Positions 24,344-32,819 of a stretch of DNA of 64,000 nucleotides are shown piece after piece. Position numbers and translations under genes: made by a program. The stretch is from contig NZ_FRCT01000001.1 in NCBI RefSeq assembly GCF_900143025.1, positions 186,001 through 250,000 of the forward strand. The letters run 5' to 3'. Below the pieces are notes generated by a model. The model was given only the letters and a program-made list of their open reading frames with translations. It had not been told where the DNA came from and did no database searches. How positions within the stretch are numbered: the first letter of the stretch is position 1; each line of letters opens with the position of its first letter. The DNA is from Ruminococcus flavefaciens (GTDB taxonomy: Bacteria; Bacillota; Clostridia; Oscillospirales; Ruminococcaceae).

Positions 24344-25411
24344 GTGAATGTTATGACCGATCATAAAAAGATCGCTATTCTATATGCACTGGCGGCAGCG
24401 GTGTTCTATGCACTGAATGTTCCTTGTTCCAAGCTGCTGCTTTCATACATTGCACCAACAGTTATGGCGGCATTCCTTTATTTCGGTGCAGGCTTCGGTG
24501 TTGGTATCATGTATCTTTTCCATTGTAAAAAGGAAGCGCCCTGCGAACGCCTTGCAAAAAAAGATTTGCCTTATACGATTGGAATGATACTGCTTGATAT
24601 CATAGCACCGATCCTTCTGATGATCGGCGTAAAATACGGTACAGCGTCAAGTGCTTCTTTACTTGGAAATTTTGAGATCGTCGCAACAACAATGATCGCT
24701 TTTATTCTTTTCAGAGAGAAAATCAGTAAAAAACTGTGGGCGGCTGTCGGACTCATCACATTGGCAAGTCTGATTCTGTCGTTTGGAGATATCAGCAGTC
24801 TGCATTTTTCTATCGGTTCACTTTTTGTTCTCGGTGCGACTGTATGCTGGGGAATGGAAAACAACTGCACAAAGAGTATCTCTGAAAAAAGCACCTATCA
24901 GATAGTGACGATAAAAGGCATCGGTTCGGGAACAGGTTCGCTGATTATGGCGGCAGCACTCGGTGAGCACATTCCGCCTGCAAAATATCTTCTGCCTGCA
25001 TTCGTGCTTGGATTTGTTGCATACGGGCTTAGTATCTTTACCTATATCCGTGCTCAGAAAGAACTCGGCGCTGCGAAAACCAGTGCGTATTACGCAGTTG
25101 CTCCTTTTATCGCCGCATTTCTTTCCTTTGTATTTCTGCATGAAAAGCTGACAGTGGTTTATCTGGCGGCTTTCATTGTGATGTTTTTCGGAACAGCACT
25201 TGTAACTGCTGATACGCTTGCGCGTTATCATTCTCATCAACATCAGCATACTTTTACACATACCCACGACGTAATCAAACATACACATACGGTCACGCAC
25301 TATCACAGCCATTCACATTACGTCAGCGATGCCGTACACGGTCATAGACATAGTCGGCATGAATTGGAAAAACTTGTATCTGAGCTTCATGTAAAGGAGC
25401 ACCTGCTATGA
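24344..25411 (+). CDS. EamA/DMT-family transporter with His-rich tail
   Basis: GTG 24344 or ATG 24353 can serve as start, with gggggg about ten bases upstream. Ten membrane helices in two EamA repeats are seen (first AIL ... YALNVPCSKLLLSY, second ATVCWGMENNCTKSISEKS ... FLHEKLTVVYLAAFIVMFFGTALV). After the last helix comes a C-terminal tail of about 60 residues very rich in His (HSHQHQHTFTHTHDV, HTHTVTHYHSHSHY, HGHRHSRHE). Such tails bind Zn, Ni or Co in other transporters, so metal sensing or metal-coupled export is inferred. Confidence 0.9.
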   Translation: MNVMTDHKKIAILYALAAAVFYALNVPCSKLLLSYIAPTVMAAFLYFGAGFGVGIMYLFHCKKEAPCERLAKKDLPYTIGMILLDIIAPILLMIGVKYGTASSASLLGNFEIVATTMIAFILFREKISKKLWAAVGLITLASLILSFGDISSLHFSIGSLFVLGATVCWGMENNCTKSISEKSTYQIVTIKGIGSGTGSLIMAAALGEHIPPAKYLLPAFVLGFVAYGLSIFTYIRAQKELGAAKTSAYYAVAPFIAAFLSFVFLHEKLTVVYLAAFIVMFFGTALVTADTLARYHSHQHQHTFTHTHDVIKHTHTVTHYHSHSHYVSDAVHGHRHSRHELEKLVSELHVKEHLL

Positions 25412-25468
25412 GATTGATGCAACTGTCATGACAAGCTGATAAAACTGTCACGTTAGGAGGATTGTCAT

Positions 25469-26338
25469 ATGAAATTTGATAAACAGGATAAGGTCGTAAA
25501 AGCTCCCGACGCTTTGAATAATCCGCTGTATAAGCTGACAAAAGCAGTGGTGAAGGCAGCAAAGCTCAGGGAAAGTCTTATCGGTACAAAAGAGGAAGTC
25601 CTTGCGAAAGCGGCAAAAATGAATGCAAAAAGCCGACATTTCATCATGCCCGATGACAGCAAGGCACATTACACCGATCATCTGATACAGGAGAAGTATC
25701 ACTGCCTTGAAATTGATATTGAAAAGAAACGGCGTAAGAAAGCGGTGCTGTTTGTATTCGGAGGAGGAATGATACTTGGTTCGGATAAGGGAGATGTGGG
25801 AATTTCGAGAAAGATTGCAGAAACTACAAATGCCGATGTGTGGTTTCCCTATTATCCCATCTGCCATGAACATGATATGCTTGAAAATGTGAAGATGATA
25901 TATGAGTGCTATGCGAAAATGCTGACATTTTATAAGGCTGAAAACATTGTATTTCTCGGCTTTTCATCGGGCGGAGCTCTGATACTTGATCTTATCACAT
26001 ACATCAATGAACTGAATGACAGCGGCAGTCATATCCCTATGCCGGGAATGTTGATACCTGTTTCATCGGGCAGCGTTCCCGTTACAGAAACGGAGAAAGC
26101 AGCAATAAATCGACTTGATAAAAGGGATATCATGATACCTGCCGAGTATATGTATATTGCCCATGATATAATGTGTCACGGCAGAGATATTCCTGAAATA
26201 TACCTTGCAACTGCACACGGAGATTTCCGCAATGCTCCCATGACGCATTTTTATTACGGCAGTGCCGAAACGCTGTATGCCTTTGCGCCGAGCTATGCGG
26301 AGAGCTACCGAAAGCGTATGAACTCGGAGCTTCATTAG
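25469..26338 (+). CDS. HSL-type alpha/beta hydrolase (esterase)
   Basis: 289 residues, ATG 25469 after aggagg. The oxyanion motif is GGGMILGS (GGG in place of HGGG). The nucleophile elbow GFSSGG is clear, with acid and His candidates in AHGDFRNAPM and THFYYGSAE. It is related to the hormone-sensitive lipase/acetyl-hydrolase family. It is cytoplasmic, and substrate is unknown. Confidence 0.85.
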   Translation: MKFDKQDKVVKAPDALNNPLYKLTKAVVKAAKLRESLIGTKEEVLAKAAKMNAKSRHFIMPDDSKAHYTDHLIQEKYHCLEIDIEKKRRKKAVLFVFGGGMILGSDKGDVGISRKIAETTNADVWFPYYPICHEHDMLENVKMIYECYAKMLTFYKAENIVFLGFSSGGALILDLITYINELNDSGSHIPMPGMLIPVSSGSVPVTETEKAAINRLDKRDIMIPAEYMYIAHDIMCHGRDIPEIYLATAHGDFRNAPMTHFYYGSAETLYAFAPSYAESYRKRMNSELH

Positions 26339-26364
26339 AATAACATCACGAAAATGAGGACATT

Positions 26365-27105
26365 ATGGTAACAAAACAGCAATTTGAAAACGCCCTGACA
26401 GAATTAGGGGTAAAAAAGGGCATGACCTTAGAGGTACACAGTTCGCTGAGCAGTTTCGGTGAACTTGAAGGCGGAGCAATAACTGTAATTGATACACTTA
26501 AAAAGCTTGTTACAGAAGAAGGCAGTATTTTTATGCCTGCTCTGAGACTCAGCAGAGAACTTGAAATAACAGAAAATGATAAAAAATTGGGAATGACTGT
26601 AAAGATCAGGATACTTGATCCCGATACAGAACATACTGCAATGGGTATCGTTGCTGACACTTTCAGAATGATGCCTGATACATATACAGGACGTGAAACT
26701 ATAAGTACGTCAGGCTGGGGCAAACACGGCAGAGAAGCATTGAACGGCGGACTTGATTATGCTATTCACAATGGAGGAAAAGCTCTTATGCTCGGAGTTG
26801 ATATTTACAAGCTTACAGCAATGCACTATGTAGAAGGAATAACTCCAGAGGATATCAATAAACAGTTTGCTCCGACAGAAGAGATAAATCGCATTTATCA
26901 CCCTGATAAATGGTTTATCGAAGCAGGTCATCCACCTGTAAAAGCATGGTATAAAATACAGGCAATGGCATACGAAAAAGGGCTCATAAAAGAAGCGTAC
27001 ATTGGCAGTTGTAAAGCTATGTTTTTCGATATATTGCCGGTGATCTCGCTGTATGAAAACGAATTGAAAAATGATCCTTACGGCTTATGGGGAATGAAGA
27101 AATAA
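26365..27105 (+). CDS. AAC(3)-family aminoglycoside N3'-acetyltransferase-like
   Basis: 246 residues. Family marks are LEVHSSLSSFGELEGGA near the start (the HSSL motif), HTAMGIVADTFRMMPDT, and ALMLGVDIYKLTAMHYVE with the His/Glu pair. AAC(3) enzymes acetylate the 3-amino group of 2-deoxystreptamine aminoglycosides using acetyl-CoA. Many chromosomal members (YokD-like) have other or unknown substrates. It lies 560 bases upstream of the heptose cluster on the same strand, but a promoter and leader separate them. Confidence 0.85.
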   Translation: MVTKQQFENALTELGVKKGMTLEVHSSLSSFGELEGGAITVIDTLKKLVTEEGSIFMPALRLSRELEITENDKKLGMTVKIRILDPDTEHTAMGIVADTFRMMPDTYTGRETISTSGWGKHGREALNGGLDYAIHNGGKALMLGVDIYKLTAMHYVEGITPEDINKQFAPTEEINRIYHPDKWFIEAGHPPVKAWYKIQAMAYEKGLIKEAYIGSCKAMFFDILPVISLYENELKNDPYGLWGMKK

Positions 27106-27236
27106 TGAGCATTAGCGGAAGAAACTGCCTGCGATATACCGGTGAGATAAAAACAGGAACACAGTTTATTGACGGGAAATATAATTTGAAGATAGAATTT
27201 ATAAATTGTAGAATTTTAGAGGTCGATTGCATATAA
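27105..27236 (+). CDS. Possible 43-aa ORF overlapping the AAC(3) stop
   Basis: ATG 27105 overlaps the preceding TAA (taatg) and encodes a short beta-like peptide (RYTGEIKTGTQFIDGKY, EFINCRILEVDCI) with a stop at 27234-27236. Coupling by overlap makes translation possible. Nothing else supports it. Confidence 0.3.
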   Translation: MSISGRNCLRYTGEIKTGTQFIDGKYNLKIEFINCRILEVDCI

Positions 27237-27351
27237 TTTTTATATATTAAATGCAGACGAAAGTGTTCAAGCAATTGAAATTTGTATAATAACCGCTTTT
27301 TTTATGCCATTGAATTATATATCAGGGCATACAGGGATAGATCACAAACTA

Positions 27352-27380
27352 TTGACATTAATTGTGACTCTTGATATAAT
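27352..27380 (+). promoter_or_regulatory. Consensus promoter of the heptose/aminosugar cluster
   Basis: TTGACA (27352-27357), 17-nt spacer, TATAAT (27375-27380). The start site would be near 27387, leaving a 280-nt leader before the first gene at 27668. No other promoter of this quality is seen inside the following 20 kb. Confidence 0.85.
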
Positions 27381-27599
27381 TAATTTAAACTCACACTACT
27401 TAAACGTTACATTTACACATCTATTATTATACTCAGCACTTTTTAATTAATAATTTTTCTAAATATTCTACTAAACTTTTTAATATGCTTTTTAATAAAT
27501 TACTATATTTTTATTTTAATTCTATCTTTAGCTTTTTTTGATGTTGATTGTGAGTTTACAAAGTATAAGGATTATTATTGTGTCTAAAAATAAAGGAAT

Positions 27600-27646
27600 A
27601 AAAAGTGTATTTCGTTCAAAAAATGAAGTACACTTTTTATTTTTTT
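27600..27646 (+). terminator. Leader terminator (attenuator candidate) of the cluster
   Basis: The arms aaaaagtgta and tacacttttt are extended by tttc/gaag to about 14 bp and followed by tattttttt. It stands between the promoter and the first gene, 22 bases upstream of that gene's ATG, so full expression of the cluster must need read-through or antitermination. Confidence 0.75.
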
Positions 27647-27667
27647 CTAAAAAACAGGAGGTAATAC

Positions 27668-28825
27668 ATGGAAAACAAGCTGTTAAGTATCGTATTGCAA
27701 AATTATCACAGAATAGAGAACCTGAAGTATGTTCTTAAAAGCTTATCAGAACTTGATTTTAATAATGATGATGTTGAAATAATCGTTTGTTCCTATGAAT
27801 ATTCTGATGAACTATATAATAAAATTCAGGAATATAGTTCGGATATCAGTATTTCAGTGTTTTTCTCGAATTCTTCCTGGAATATAAGTAAAGCAAGAAA
27901 TAATTGTATATCACTTGCAAGAGGAAAATATATAGTATTCATAGATGCGGATATTCTGTGTCCTGTTGATACTCTGAATAAAATAATGGATTTTTATAAC
28001 AATGTAAACAGCGAATGTATGCAGATCGGTTTTTTGTATGGATATGATGAACGTACTTCTGTAGAATACTATGAGAATAAGGATTATTCATTTTATCAGA
28101 ATTATCTTCAGAACGATAAACGTCCTGAAATGAATATAGATTATCGTTTTGAAAATGATACATCAGTTCTCCCGTGGGCTTTTTGCTGGACTGCTTTTGT
28201 TGTTGTTCCGCGTGAAAAACTTATAAAAAACAATTTATTCTTTGATGAAGGATTTACAGGTTGGGGCGCAGAAGATATCGAATGGGCTTATCGTATTTAT
28301 AAGTCCGGCATAGATATAGAATTCAACAGGGATATCTGGGCTATTCATTTGCCGCATAAACGGGACAGCAGAAAGAATTTCGAGCAAAATCAGAATAATT
28401 ATTATCTGTTTCTGAAAAAAACCAATGAACTTGAAGTTGAAATGGTAGGTGGATTGGGAGATATTCGAGCTAACAGACTGTATTATGATATGAAAAATTA
28501 CTTTTCCGAATTAGAGGAAGAAAATGGTGGTAGAATATCGGTTGCAGAATGTCTTGAAGGGGATAAAAGAGTTTTGTATGTAGGGGTGATCGTAAATACT
28601 GACAATGAAATAAATGATATATCTTTTTCCGGAAATGATATCGTTAATGTGTATAATCTGATCGGGTTTTATCTTCCGTATACTGATAATTATTTCGATG
28701 TAATATATACGATGCCATTATTTGATAAATATCCTGAGGAATATAAAAAATACATTTTCAGAGAGTTGAATAGACTGTCAGGCAGGATAATACCTGCATT
28801 ATCCAAAATGAAAGATAGTGAATGA
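27668..28825 (+). CDS. GT2 glycosyltransferase with galactosyltransferase-type C motif and extra C-terminal domain
   Basis: 385 residues. The GT-A core has the DxD-equivalent VFIDADILCP, and the acceptor/metal motif FTGWGAEDIEWAYR seen in chondroitin-polymerase and N-acetylgalactosaminyl-type enzymes (about 195-215). Beyond about residue 265 is a second part (RVLYVGVIV ... GFYLPYTDNYFDVIY) that looks like the C-terminal half of a class I methyltransferase without the glycine-rich SAM motif. It is the first gene of the cluster (aggagg before ATG 27668), followed by an ABC exporter ATPase six bases later. Confidence 0.85.
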   Translation: MENKLLSIVLQNYHRIENLKYVLKSLSELDFNNDDVEIIVCSYEYSDELYNKIQEYSSDISISVFFSNSSWNISKARNNCISLARGKYIVFIDADILCPVDTLNKIMDFYNNVNSECMQIGFLYGYDERTSVEYYENKDYSFYQNYLQNDKRPEMNIDYRFENDTSVLPWAFCWTAFVVVPREKLIKNNLFFDEGFTGWGAEDIEWAYRIYKSGIDIEFNRDIWAIHLPHKRDSRKNFEQNQNNYYLFLKKTNELEVEMVGGLGDIRANRLYYDMKNYFSELEEENGGRISVAECLEGDKRVLYVGVIVNTDNEINDISFSGNDIVNVYNLIGFYLPYTDNYFDVIYTMPLFDKYPEEYKKYIFRELNRLSGRIIPALSKMKDSE

Positions 28826-28831
28826 GTTGAG

Positions 28832-29860
28832 ATGAAAGATATTATTGCTGTAACAAATTTGAAAAAAACGTATAAAGTATTACAACGGCGCGACGGATTA
28901 ATAGGTACGTTTAAGGATTTGATTTCGAGAAATTATAATAGTGTTGATGTTGTAGATAATATTAATTTTAATGTTAAACGAGGTGAAATAGTAGGGTTTC
29001 TTGGTCCGAACGGTGCAGGTAAATCAACGACTATAAAAATGCTTACGGGTGTTTTAAAGCCAACTGATGGAATATGCCGTGTAAATGACTTTGATCCGTT
29101 TAAAGATAGAAAAAAGTATGTTAAAGAGATCGGTGTCGTAATGGGACAGCGCACTCAATTATGGTGGGATCTTCCGGTTATAGAGTCTTATAAGCTCCTT
29201 AAAGTAATATATGATATATCTGATGAAGTCTATCATGGCAACCTTAAAATATTTGAGGAGTTGTTAGGACTTAAAGAGCTTTACTACAAACCTGTAAGAA
29301 ACCTTTCACTTGGACAGAGAATGTTATGCGATATAGCTGCGAGTCTGCTTCATGATCCTAAGATAATTTTTTTAGATGAGCCTACAATAGGTCTTGATGT
29401 ATCTATAAAATACAGGATACGCGAACTTATAAAGAAAATGAATCAGGTGAGAAACACTACGATCATTCTGACAAGTCATGATATTGGCGACATTGAGAGC
29501 CTTGCCGAAAGAATAGTTCTTATAAATAAAGGTAAACTTTTTTTTGATGGTAAAAGTGATGAATTCTGCAAAACTTTCTCTAATACGAAGAATATAGAAT
29601 TCAGCATCGGTGATACAGATGACAGTACAGAAAAGGAACTTAACGAAATTCTGATAAGACTGAACAGAAAAAACGGTAAAATTCCCAAGCTTGCAACCGA
29701 TAATGGTCAGGATTACACTTGTGCGGTCAATACTGAGGAATATGAAATATCTGAACTTGTGGAAGCGCTGATAAAACGATTTACAATAAGAGATATAAAT
29801 ATTGGTGCCGTAAGTTTGGAAGTGATCCTTAAACAGGTATATGAAAGGGAAAGCTTGTGA
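28832..29860 (+). CDS. ABC-2 type exporter ATPase (DUF990-permease partner)
   Basis: 342 residues. Walker A LGPNGAGKST, the unusual GQRTQLWWDLPVIESYKLL block that marks ATPases working with DUF990-type permeases, signature LSLGQRMLC, Walker B IIFLDEPTIGLD and H-loop LTSHD are present. A C-terminal accessory domain of about 110 residues follows. It overlaps the next gene by four bases (gtga). With the permeases at 29857 and 45938 it makes a three-part exporter, probably for the product of the cluster. Confidence 0.93.
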   Translation: MKDIIAVTNLKKTYKVLQRRDGLIGTFKDLISRNYNSVDVVDNINFNVKRGEIVGFLGPNGAGKSTTIKMLTGVLKPTDGICRVNDFDPFKDRKKYVKEIGVVMGQRTQLWWDLPVIESYKLLKVIYDISDEVYHGNLKIFEELLGLKELYYKPVRNLSLGQRMLCDIAASLLHDPKIIFLDEPTIGLDVSIKYRIRELIKKMNQVRNTTIILTSHDIGDIESLAERIVLINKGKLFFDGKSDEFCKTFSNTKNIEFSIGDTDDSTEKELNEILIRLNRKNGKIPKLATDNGQDYTCAVNTEEYEISELVEALIKRFTIRDINIGAVSLEVILKQVYERESL

Positions 29861-30654
29861 GGAAGTATTTATATTACATAAAGAACAGTATGCTTATAGG
29901 CCTGTCTTACAGAGTCTACTTTTTTGTTTCGATATTAACTAATATAATAAGCATAGTTTTATATTATTATATGTGGCTTGCTGTTTATGATTTTGATAAA
30001 AAAAAGGTCATAAACGGAAGCACGTTTTCAGAGACATTTTCTTATGTGGTAATTGCAATGGGAATATACAGCTTTTTGCAGGTCTGGCTTGAATGGAGGA
30101 TACAGCCTGATGTGATAAGCGGAAATATTTCTGTAAAACTGATTAAGCCGATAGATTATCAATTCTCATTACTTTCTGAAGCTCTTGGAGCTTCGATCAA
30201 TAATTTTATAGCAATTACTATACCAACATTAGTACTTGTGCTTATTATATCACCGTCAGGAATAGTGTTAGGCAGAAACATTTTTTTCTTTGTTATATCA
30301 ATGATATTCTCGTATTTTCTGAATTTTTGTATTGATTTTATTATTGGATTAACAGCTTTCTATACAGAATCAATATGGGGTATTTCGACAACAAAAGAAG
30401 CTATTGTATTATTTTTGTCTGGAGCAGTTATTCCGTTGTATTTCTTTCCTGAAAAGATAAGAACGGTCATTGAAATGCTGCCGTTCAGGTATATTTATAA
30501 TGTTCCGATACAAATGCTTCAGAACAGTTATGGCAGTACATCGCAAATGTTTACAGCTGTTTTTATGCAGCTGTTTTGGACGATAGTTTTAATATGCATA
30601 AGTAGAATTATGTATTTATGTATAGTAAAAAAACTTATGGTGAATGGAGGTTGA
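29857..30654 (+). CDS. ABC-2 family permease (DUF990-like), subunit A
   Basis: 265 residues, GTG start overlapping the ATPase stop. Six hydrophobic spans are seen (VYFFVSILTNIISIVLYYYMWL, SYVVIAMGIYSFLQVW, FIAITIPTLVLVLIIS, IFFFVISMIFSYFLNFCIDFIIGL, and two near the end). A cytosolic loop QPDVISGNISVKLIKPIDY matches the subfamily pattern of this permease type. It pairs with a second, homologous permease 15 kb downstream. Confidence 0.85.
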   Translation: MRKYLYYIKNSMLIGLSYRVYFFVSILTNIISIVLYYYMWLAVYDFDKKKVINGSTFSETFSYVVIAMGIYSFLQVWLEWRIQPDVISGNISVKLIKPIDYQFSLLSEALGASINNFIAITIPTLVLVLIISPSGIVLGRNIFFFVISMIFSYFLNFCIDFIIGLTAFYTESIWGISTTKEAIVLFLSGAVIPLYFFPEKIRTVIEMLPFRYIYNVPIQMLQNSYGSTSQMFTAVFMQLFWTIVLICISRIMYLCIVKKLMVNGG

Positions 30655-30718
30655 GACAGTACTTTAATTTTTAATCGGTCAAATCTACTAAATACTAAAC
30701 AGAGAGGAAAAATTAGCA

Positions 30719-31306
30719 ATGAACTATGTAAACAACGTAACAAGTGAAACAAATGAATATTGTTATGATATGGCAGCTCAATTGAATATGCTGTCTATCG
30801 ACGATATGGAGAGGGCGTATGATGTTATTTTAAATGCGTTAAAAAATGGAAACAGGCTGTTTGTAGCAGGAAATGGTGGAAGTGCTGCAAATGCAAATCA
30901 TTTTGCGTGTGATATAAATAACGAAATGAGATGCAAAAACTTTAATAAAGAAGCAAAAGTGATTTCTTTATGCGAATCTATTCCGAGGATAACGGCGCTT
31001 GCAAATGACTATGGATATGAATATGTTTTCTCTATGCAGATGGCAGATATGTGTTCTGATGATGTTCTTGTTTTGCTGAGTGTGAGCGGCGAGTCACATA
31101 ATCTTGTTAATGCGCTTACAGCAGCCAAGCAGGAGGGCGTAACAGTTATTTCGGTAGTAGCCAGAGAGTCTACATTATCCGAAATGTCAGATCACAGTAT
31201 TATTTTCGGCAATGGTGATTATGGAATATCTGAAGATTTTCAATCTGTGTTTTTCCATATTTTAAAAAGAAAAATAAATGAGGGCGCAGCTCATTTATAT
31301 AAATGA
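30719..31306 (+). CDS. gmhA: Sedoheptulose-7-phosphate isomerase
   Basis: 195 residues with a SIS fold. The motif FVAGNGGSAANANHFACDINNEM (phosphosugar-binding serine and metal/His) is characteristic of GmhA, and VLVLLSVSGESHNLVNAL and the C-terminal DFQSVFFHIL complete the fold. It converts D-sedoheptulose 7-phosphate to D-glycero-D-manno-heptose 7-phosphate, the first committed step of NDP-heptose synthesis. hddA and gmhB lie 10 kb downstream in the same transcript. gaggaaaa precedes ATG 30719. Confidence 0.92.
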   Translation: MNYVNNVTSETNEYCYDMAAQLNMLSIDDMERAYDVILNALKNGNRLFVAGNGGSAANANHFACDINNEMRCKNFNKEAKVISLCESIPRITALANDYGYEYVFSMQMADMCSDDVLVLLSVSGESHNLVNALTAAKQEGVTVISVVARESTLSEMSDHSIIFGNGDYGISEDFQSVFFHILKRKINEGAAHLYK

Positions 31307-31318
31307 TGGAGGCATAAA

Positions 31319-32818
31319 ATGTGCGGAATTGTAGGAGCTTTTGATAGCAAAAAAGAAATTGGCATACCTTTTATAAAAGATATGCTTGATAAAATAAAGT
31401 TCAGAGGAAATGAAGAAACGCTGTTTGAAATGGATTGCGTTGAAGATGCAGGTGTATTTCTTGGAACTAACAGACTGCCGATAACCAAGCCAATGAATAA
31501 TAAACAGCCTGTTGTTTCGGAGAACAATGAGATCATGCTGGTAATGAATGCCGAAATATTCAACTATAGAAAGCTTTCTGCGGATTACGGACTCAATAAT
31601 ATTATTGAGTCCGACTCCGGAGACACTATATTTCTTGCAGAGTTTATAAGTAATTATGGGATCAAGAAAACTCTCAGTGAAATAAATTTTGAGGGAGCTT
31701 TTATATACTTTGATAAAAAAAGCAAACAGATCGTGTTTGCAAGAGATCATCTTGGCATAAAGCCTTTATATTACATATCCGAAAACGGAAAGCTGTTGAT
31801 ATCGAGCGAAATAAAAGGACTTGTGGATTATAAATGCAGCAGGATCAATGTTGTTGAGCCAGGTCATGTATATTTTTATGATCTTGAAAGCCAAAAACTC
31901 GAGTCGGAAAAGTGGTTTACCGTTGAAAAAGGACTGGAAAAAGAAAGCCTTTCGGAAATATTCAAAAGTGCTGTTGAAGAAAGGATACCTGATGAAAAGT
32001 ACGCAATACTTTTATCGGGCGGACTTGACAGTTCACTTGTCATGGCAGCAGCTTTAAGGAAAAATCGCAATTTTGTTGCATATACTCTTTGCACTTGTGA
32101 CTCTCCGGATCTTTTGTTTGCAAGAAATCTTTGCAAGAAGCATGACATAGAGCTTATTGAAGTCAAGGCTGAAAGCAGTGAGCAATTAAAGGAGAAGATA
32201 CCCAAGATAGTCGGCATAGTGGAAAGCTGGCAGTGGCAGGTAATAAACCATTCTGCTCCAATGGATGTATTATTCAAAAAGATACATGATGATGGAATAA
32301 AGGTGGTTCTGACAGGCGAAGGCGCAGATGAATTGTTTTTTGGCTATGATAATTACGGCTGCGAAAAAGAAGGGAAGAATGAAGAAAGGATCAGAAGGAT
32401 ACAGGATCTTCATAAAACCAATTGCCGCAGACTTGATCGTATGGCAATGGCATATAGTATTGAATGCCGTGTACCTTTTCTTGATAAAAGAATGGTGCAG
32501 CACGCATTGAATTATTCATTTGATGAGTGCGTAACAGCAGATAATAATAAGATGCCTCTTAGAAAAATGGCTGAGGAATACCTTGATATCGACTATTGTC
32601 AGAGAAAGAAACTCTCTCTGGCAAAGGGAGCAGGATACAAATATGGCAGCGGCTATGAGGAAAAGAATGTTTTTGGAATAAATAATGATTTCTCTTATGA
32701 TATGTCTGAAAATAAGTATATGCAGTACGCTATATATCCTATCGAAAGATATTTGATAGATATTGCATATAAACTTGGATATTTGAAGGCAGAATATCTT
32801 CTTACGGCAGGTATATAA
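31319..32818 (+). CDS. AsnB-like glutamine amidotransferase/synthetase
   Basis: 499 residues, beginning MCGIVGAF so Cys2 is the N-terminal nucleophile of a class II glutaminase. VFARDHLGIKPLYYISE marks the glutaminase end, and the synthetase domain has the PP-loop ILLSGGLDSSLV and LTGEGADELFFGYDNY. It would transfer ammonia from glutamine to an adenylated carboxylate. It is shorter than housekeeping AsnB (about 520-630) and sits between gmhA and an enolpyruvyl transferase. Its substrate is therefore likely a sugar acid or other pathway carboxylate rather than aspartate, in the manner of O-antigen amidotransferases. Confidence 0.9.
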   Translation: MCGIVGAFDSKKEIGIPFIKDMLDKIKFRGNEETLFEMDCVEDAGVFLGTNRLPITKPMNNKQPVVSENNEIMLVMNAEIFNYRKLSADYGLNNIIESDSGDTIFLAEFISNYGIKKTLSEINFEGAFIYFDKKSKQIVFARDHLGIKPLYYISENGKLLISSEIKGLVDYKCSRINVVEPGHVYFYDLESQKLESEKWFTVEKGLEKESLSEIFKSAVEERIPDEKYAILLSGGLDSSLVMAAALRKNRNFVAYTLCTCDSPDLLFARNLCKKHDIELIEVKAESSEQLKEKIPKIVGIVESWQWQVINHSAPMDVLFKKIHDDGIKVVLTGEGADELFFGYDNYGCEKEGKNEERIRRIQDLHKTNCRRLDRMAMAYSIECRVPFLDKRMVQHALNYSFDECVTADNNKMPLRKMAEEYLDIDYCQRKKLSLAKGAGYKYGSGYEEKNVFGINNDFSYDMSENKYMQYAIYPIERYLIDIAYKLGYLKAEYLLTAGI

Positions 32819-32819
32819 A

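Noticed and set aside
25202-25345. Possible short tandem repeat or CRISPR-like pattern at the end of the DMT transporter gene
   Set aside because: The repeats are irregular His codons (cat/cac) within an open reading frame. No conserved repeat-spacer spacing exists.
27538-27738. 66-aa frame spanning the cluster leader
   Set aside because: It crosses the attenuator hairpin and overlaps the first gene out of frame, with no ribosome site and low-complexity sequence. A leader peptide cannot be excluded but is not supported.
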